Origin: Gammaproteobacteria bacterium | GTDB lineage: Bacteria > Pseudomonadota > Gammaproteobacteria > GRL18 | Direction of reading: 5' to 3' | DNA length: 6,925 nt | Assembly: GCA_023144715.1 (NCBI GenBank) | Contig: JAGLFC010000001.1 | Coordinates: 1 to 6,925 of the forward strand | Shown here: positions 5,663 to 6,925 of the stretch, piece after piece | Layout of the letters: each line of letters begins with the position of its first letter | Numbering within the stretch: position 1 is the stretch's first letter | Made by a program: the position numbers and the translations under genes | Notes under the pieces: model-generated | Databases searched by the model: none | What the model was told of the DNA's origin: nothing | What the model saw: the letters and a program-made list of their open reading frames with translations, nothing else

Positions 5663-6925
5663 TTATAAAGCATATTTCTTTTGCAATTTTTCTATTTCAA
5701 TTAAAATTTCATCCACACTTTCTTGTAACTCACCACCCATTTTCTTGATTTCATGAGGGAAGTCATCTTGCATTAACGTCATTAAAGCATACCAGATGGG
5801 TTTATAGCGATTTTTAAGATTATATTCTGGTAATTCAAAAAGCTCTTTTGCTTTATAACGTTGGTTTTTTGCTATTAATAGACTTAAATAGAGAGTGATA
5901 TAACCTTTATCATCCAAAGCATTATCATATTTTAGCCATTCTAGGAATTTTTCATAGCTTTTAGAAAACTCTTCTGACCATAAAAGTATAACAGCAAAAA
6001 TATAGGTATTATTCTTATTATTTTTTTTATAATTTTGAGAAACTAGAGATATTGCTTTATTTATATTGAGAGGATGATCAAAATAAATAGATAACAGGTT
6101 ATGTAAGGCATAACTGTGACCACTTTCTATGGCTTTTAAATAATACTCCTCTGCTTTGTCATACTCTTTTTGTTCTCTATAAAAATTACCAAGATTGAAT
6201 AAAGCATCAATATCACCACTGTCTATGGCTTTTAAATAAAAACTTTCTGCTTTATCATATTTTTGTTGTTCTTTATATAAGCCACCAAGGTTGTTTAAAG
6301 TGTCATTATTACCACTTTTTATGGATTTTAGATAATACTCTTCTGCTTTGTCATACTCTTTCTGTTCTTGATATAAATAAGCAAGATTATATAAAGCCTC
6401 ATTATCATCATTCTGTATAGCTTTTAAATAATATTCTTCTGCTTTGTTATATTTTTGTTGTTTATTATATAAATTACCAAGATTAATTAAAACATCATTA
6501 TTACCACTTTCTATGCCTTTTAAATAATACTTTTCTGCTTTGTAGTACTCTTTTTGTTCATCATACAAAAGAGCAAGCATCAATAAAATATGTGCCGTAT
6601 TTTTTTGTGATTTAATTAAAATATTAATAGCCTTATTAATATTTTTAGCTTGATAAAGTTTAAGAACTTTATTAGTTATTTCTCTTTCTGAATCAGATAT
6701 TTCATTAACAAATTTAGAATCTATGATTTTTAAATAGTTTTTTACATCTTGTTTCATATTATGTTCAGTATTTGCATCCAAACCTGCATAACTCAGAGCT
6801 TCACACATATAATAGGCATAAGAGTCTTTAATACCTCCTTTTTTCACAGCATTCATAAATCTGTCAGCCCTACTCTCAAGCTCTTCAACACTACACCATG
6901 AAACTAAAAATTTTACGAGCCATTC
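5663..6925 (-). CDS. TPR/Sel1-like repeat protein, C-terminal part (5' end outside window)
   Basis: The frame runs from the window edge to a TAA at 5665-5663. An ATG at 6856-6854 could start a 397-residue protein, but its only ribosome-binding candidate, AGGG, is 11 nt away, and the 23 codons upstream stay open and read as ordinary helical protein (EWLVKFLVSW, then CSVEELESRADRF). The gene is therefore probably truncated by the window. Numbered from that ATG: residues 1-86 are helical without a motif I recognise; 87-246 hold five 32-residue repeats of the form NLGNLYKEQKEYDKAEEYYL plus KAIESG; a decayed sixth follows at about 247-272; the rest is a helical, Lys/Glu-rich tail. Such repeats form superhelical scaffolds for protein-protein contacts. 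No signal peptide or membrane segment is visible. The DNA is visibly more AT-rich than gltX, hinting at an accessory or transferred gene. Partner and function are unknown. Confidence 0.85.
   Translation of the reverse strand, partial: EWLVKFLVSWCSVEELESRADRFMNAVKKGGIKDSYAYYMCEALSYAGLDANTEHNMKQDVKNYLKIIDSKFVNEISDSEREITNKVLKLYQAKNINKAINILIKSQKNTAHILLMLALLYDEQKEYYKAEKYYLKGIESGNNDVLINLGNLYNKQQKYNKAEEYYLKAIQNDDNEALYNLAYLYQEQKEYDKAEEYYLKSIKSGNNDTLNNLGGLYKEQQKYDKAESFYLKAIDSGDIDALFNLGNFYREQKEYDKAEEYYLKAIESGHSYALHNLLSIYFDHPLNINKAISLVSQNYKKNNKNNTYIFAVILLWSEEFSKSYEKFLEWLKYDNALDDKGYITLYLSLLIAKNQRYKAKELFELPEYNLKNRYKPIWYALMTLMQDDFPHEIKKMGGELQESVDEILIEIEKLQKKYAL
6119..6598 (-). repeat. Tandem array of five 96-bp units encoding the TPR-like repeats
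   Basis: Near-identical blocks such as TATGGCTTTTAAATAATACT (plus-strand view) recur at about 6129, 6225, 6321, 6417 and 6513, exactly 96 bp apart, with matching TCTGCTTTGTCATA blocks in each unit. The DNA similarity shows recent duplication within the gene, and copy number could vary by recombination or slippage. Confidence 0.85.

Overview
The window is AT-rich bacterial DNA, most likely from a gammaproteobacterium. The glutamyl-tRNA synthetase follows the E. coli enzyme almost residue for residue in its motifs. The C-terminus of a clade II-type ("atypical") nitrous oxide reductase points to an organism able to reduce N2O. The sequence alone does not allow a genus call.

Layout: (1) 1-585, plus strand: the 3' end of nosZ, carrying the complete CuA electron-entry site and a long helical tail without a heme motif. 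(2) 606-637: a strong bidirectional intrinsic terminator shared by nosZ and the convergent operon. (3) 3268-645, minus strand: a two-gene O-acetylation operon. It encodes an AlgI-like MBOAT membrane acyltransferase (TTG start, good Shine-Dalgarno, near-consensus promoter at 3307-3335) and, 8 bp downstream, a membrane-anchored AlgJ/AlgX-like SGNH acetyltransferase. Together they would move acetyl groups across the inner membrane and attach them to an exported glycan; no glycan synthesis gene is visible, so the target is unknown. (4) 3269-3434: a divergent promoter region. (5) 3435-4034 and 4105-5529, plus strand: a DUF4202 protein of unknown function, then gltX. (6) 5530-5662: a non-coding gap between convergent genes, containing nested inverted repeats and a 10-bp direct repeat. 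(7) 5663-6925, minus strand: the C-terminal part of a TPR/Sel1-like protein with five 32-residue repeats (a 96-bp tandem array in DNA). Its reading frame stays open to the window edge, so the N-terminus, and probably another domain, lies outside.

The genes do not form a single pathway. The window looks like a core-genome stretch (gltX, DUF4202) flanked by respiratory (nosZ), envelope-modification (AlgI/AlgJ-like) and accessory (TPR) genes. I see no clear new system. The points most worth a second look are the NosZ tail and gene order, the orphan acetylation pair, the DUF4202-gltX pairing, the structured gap and the truncated TPR protein.
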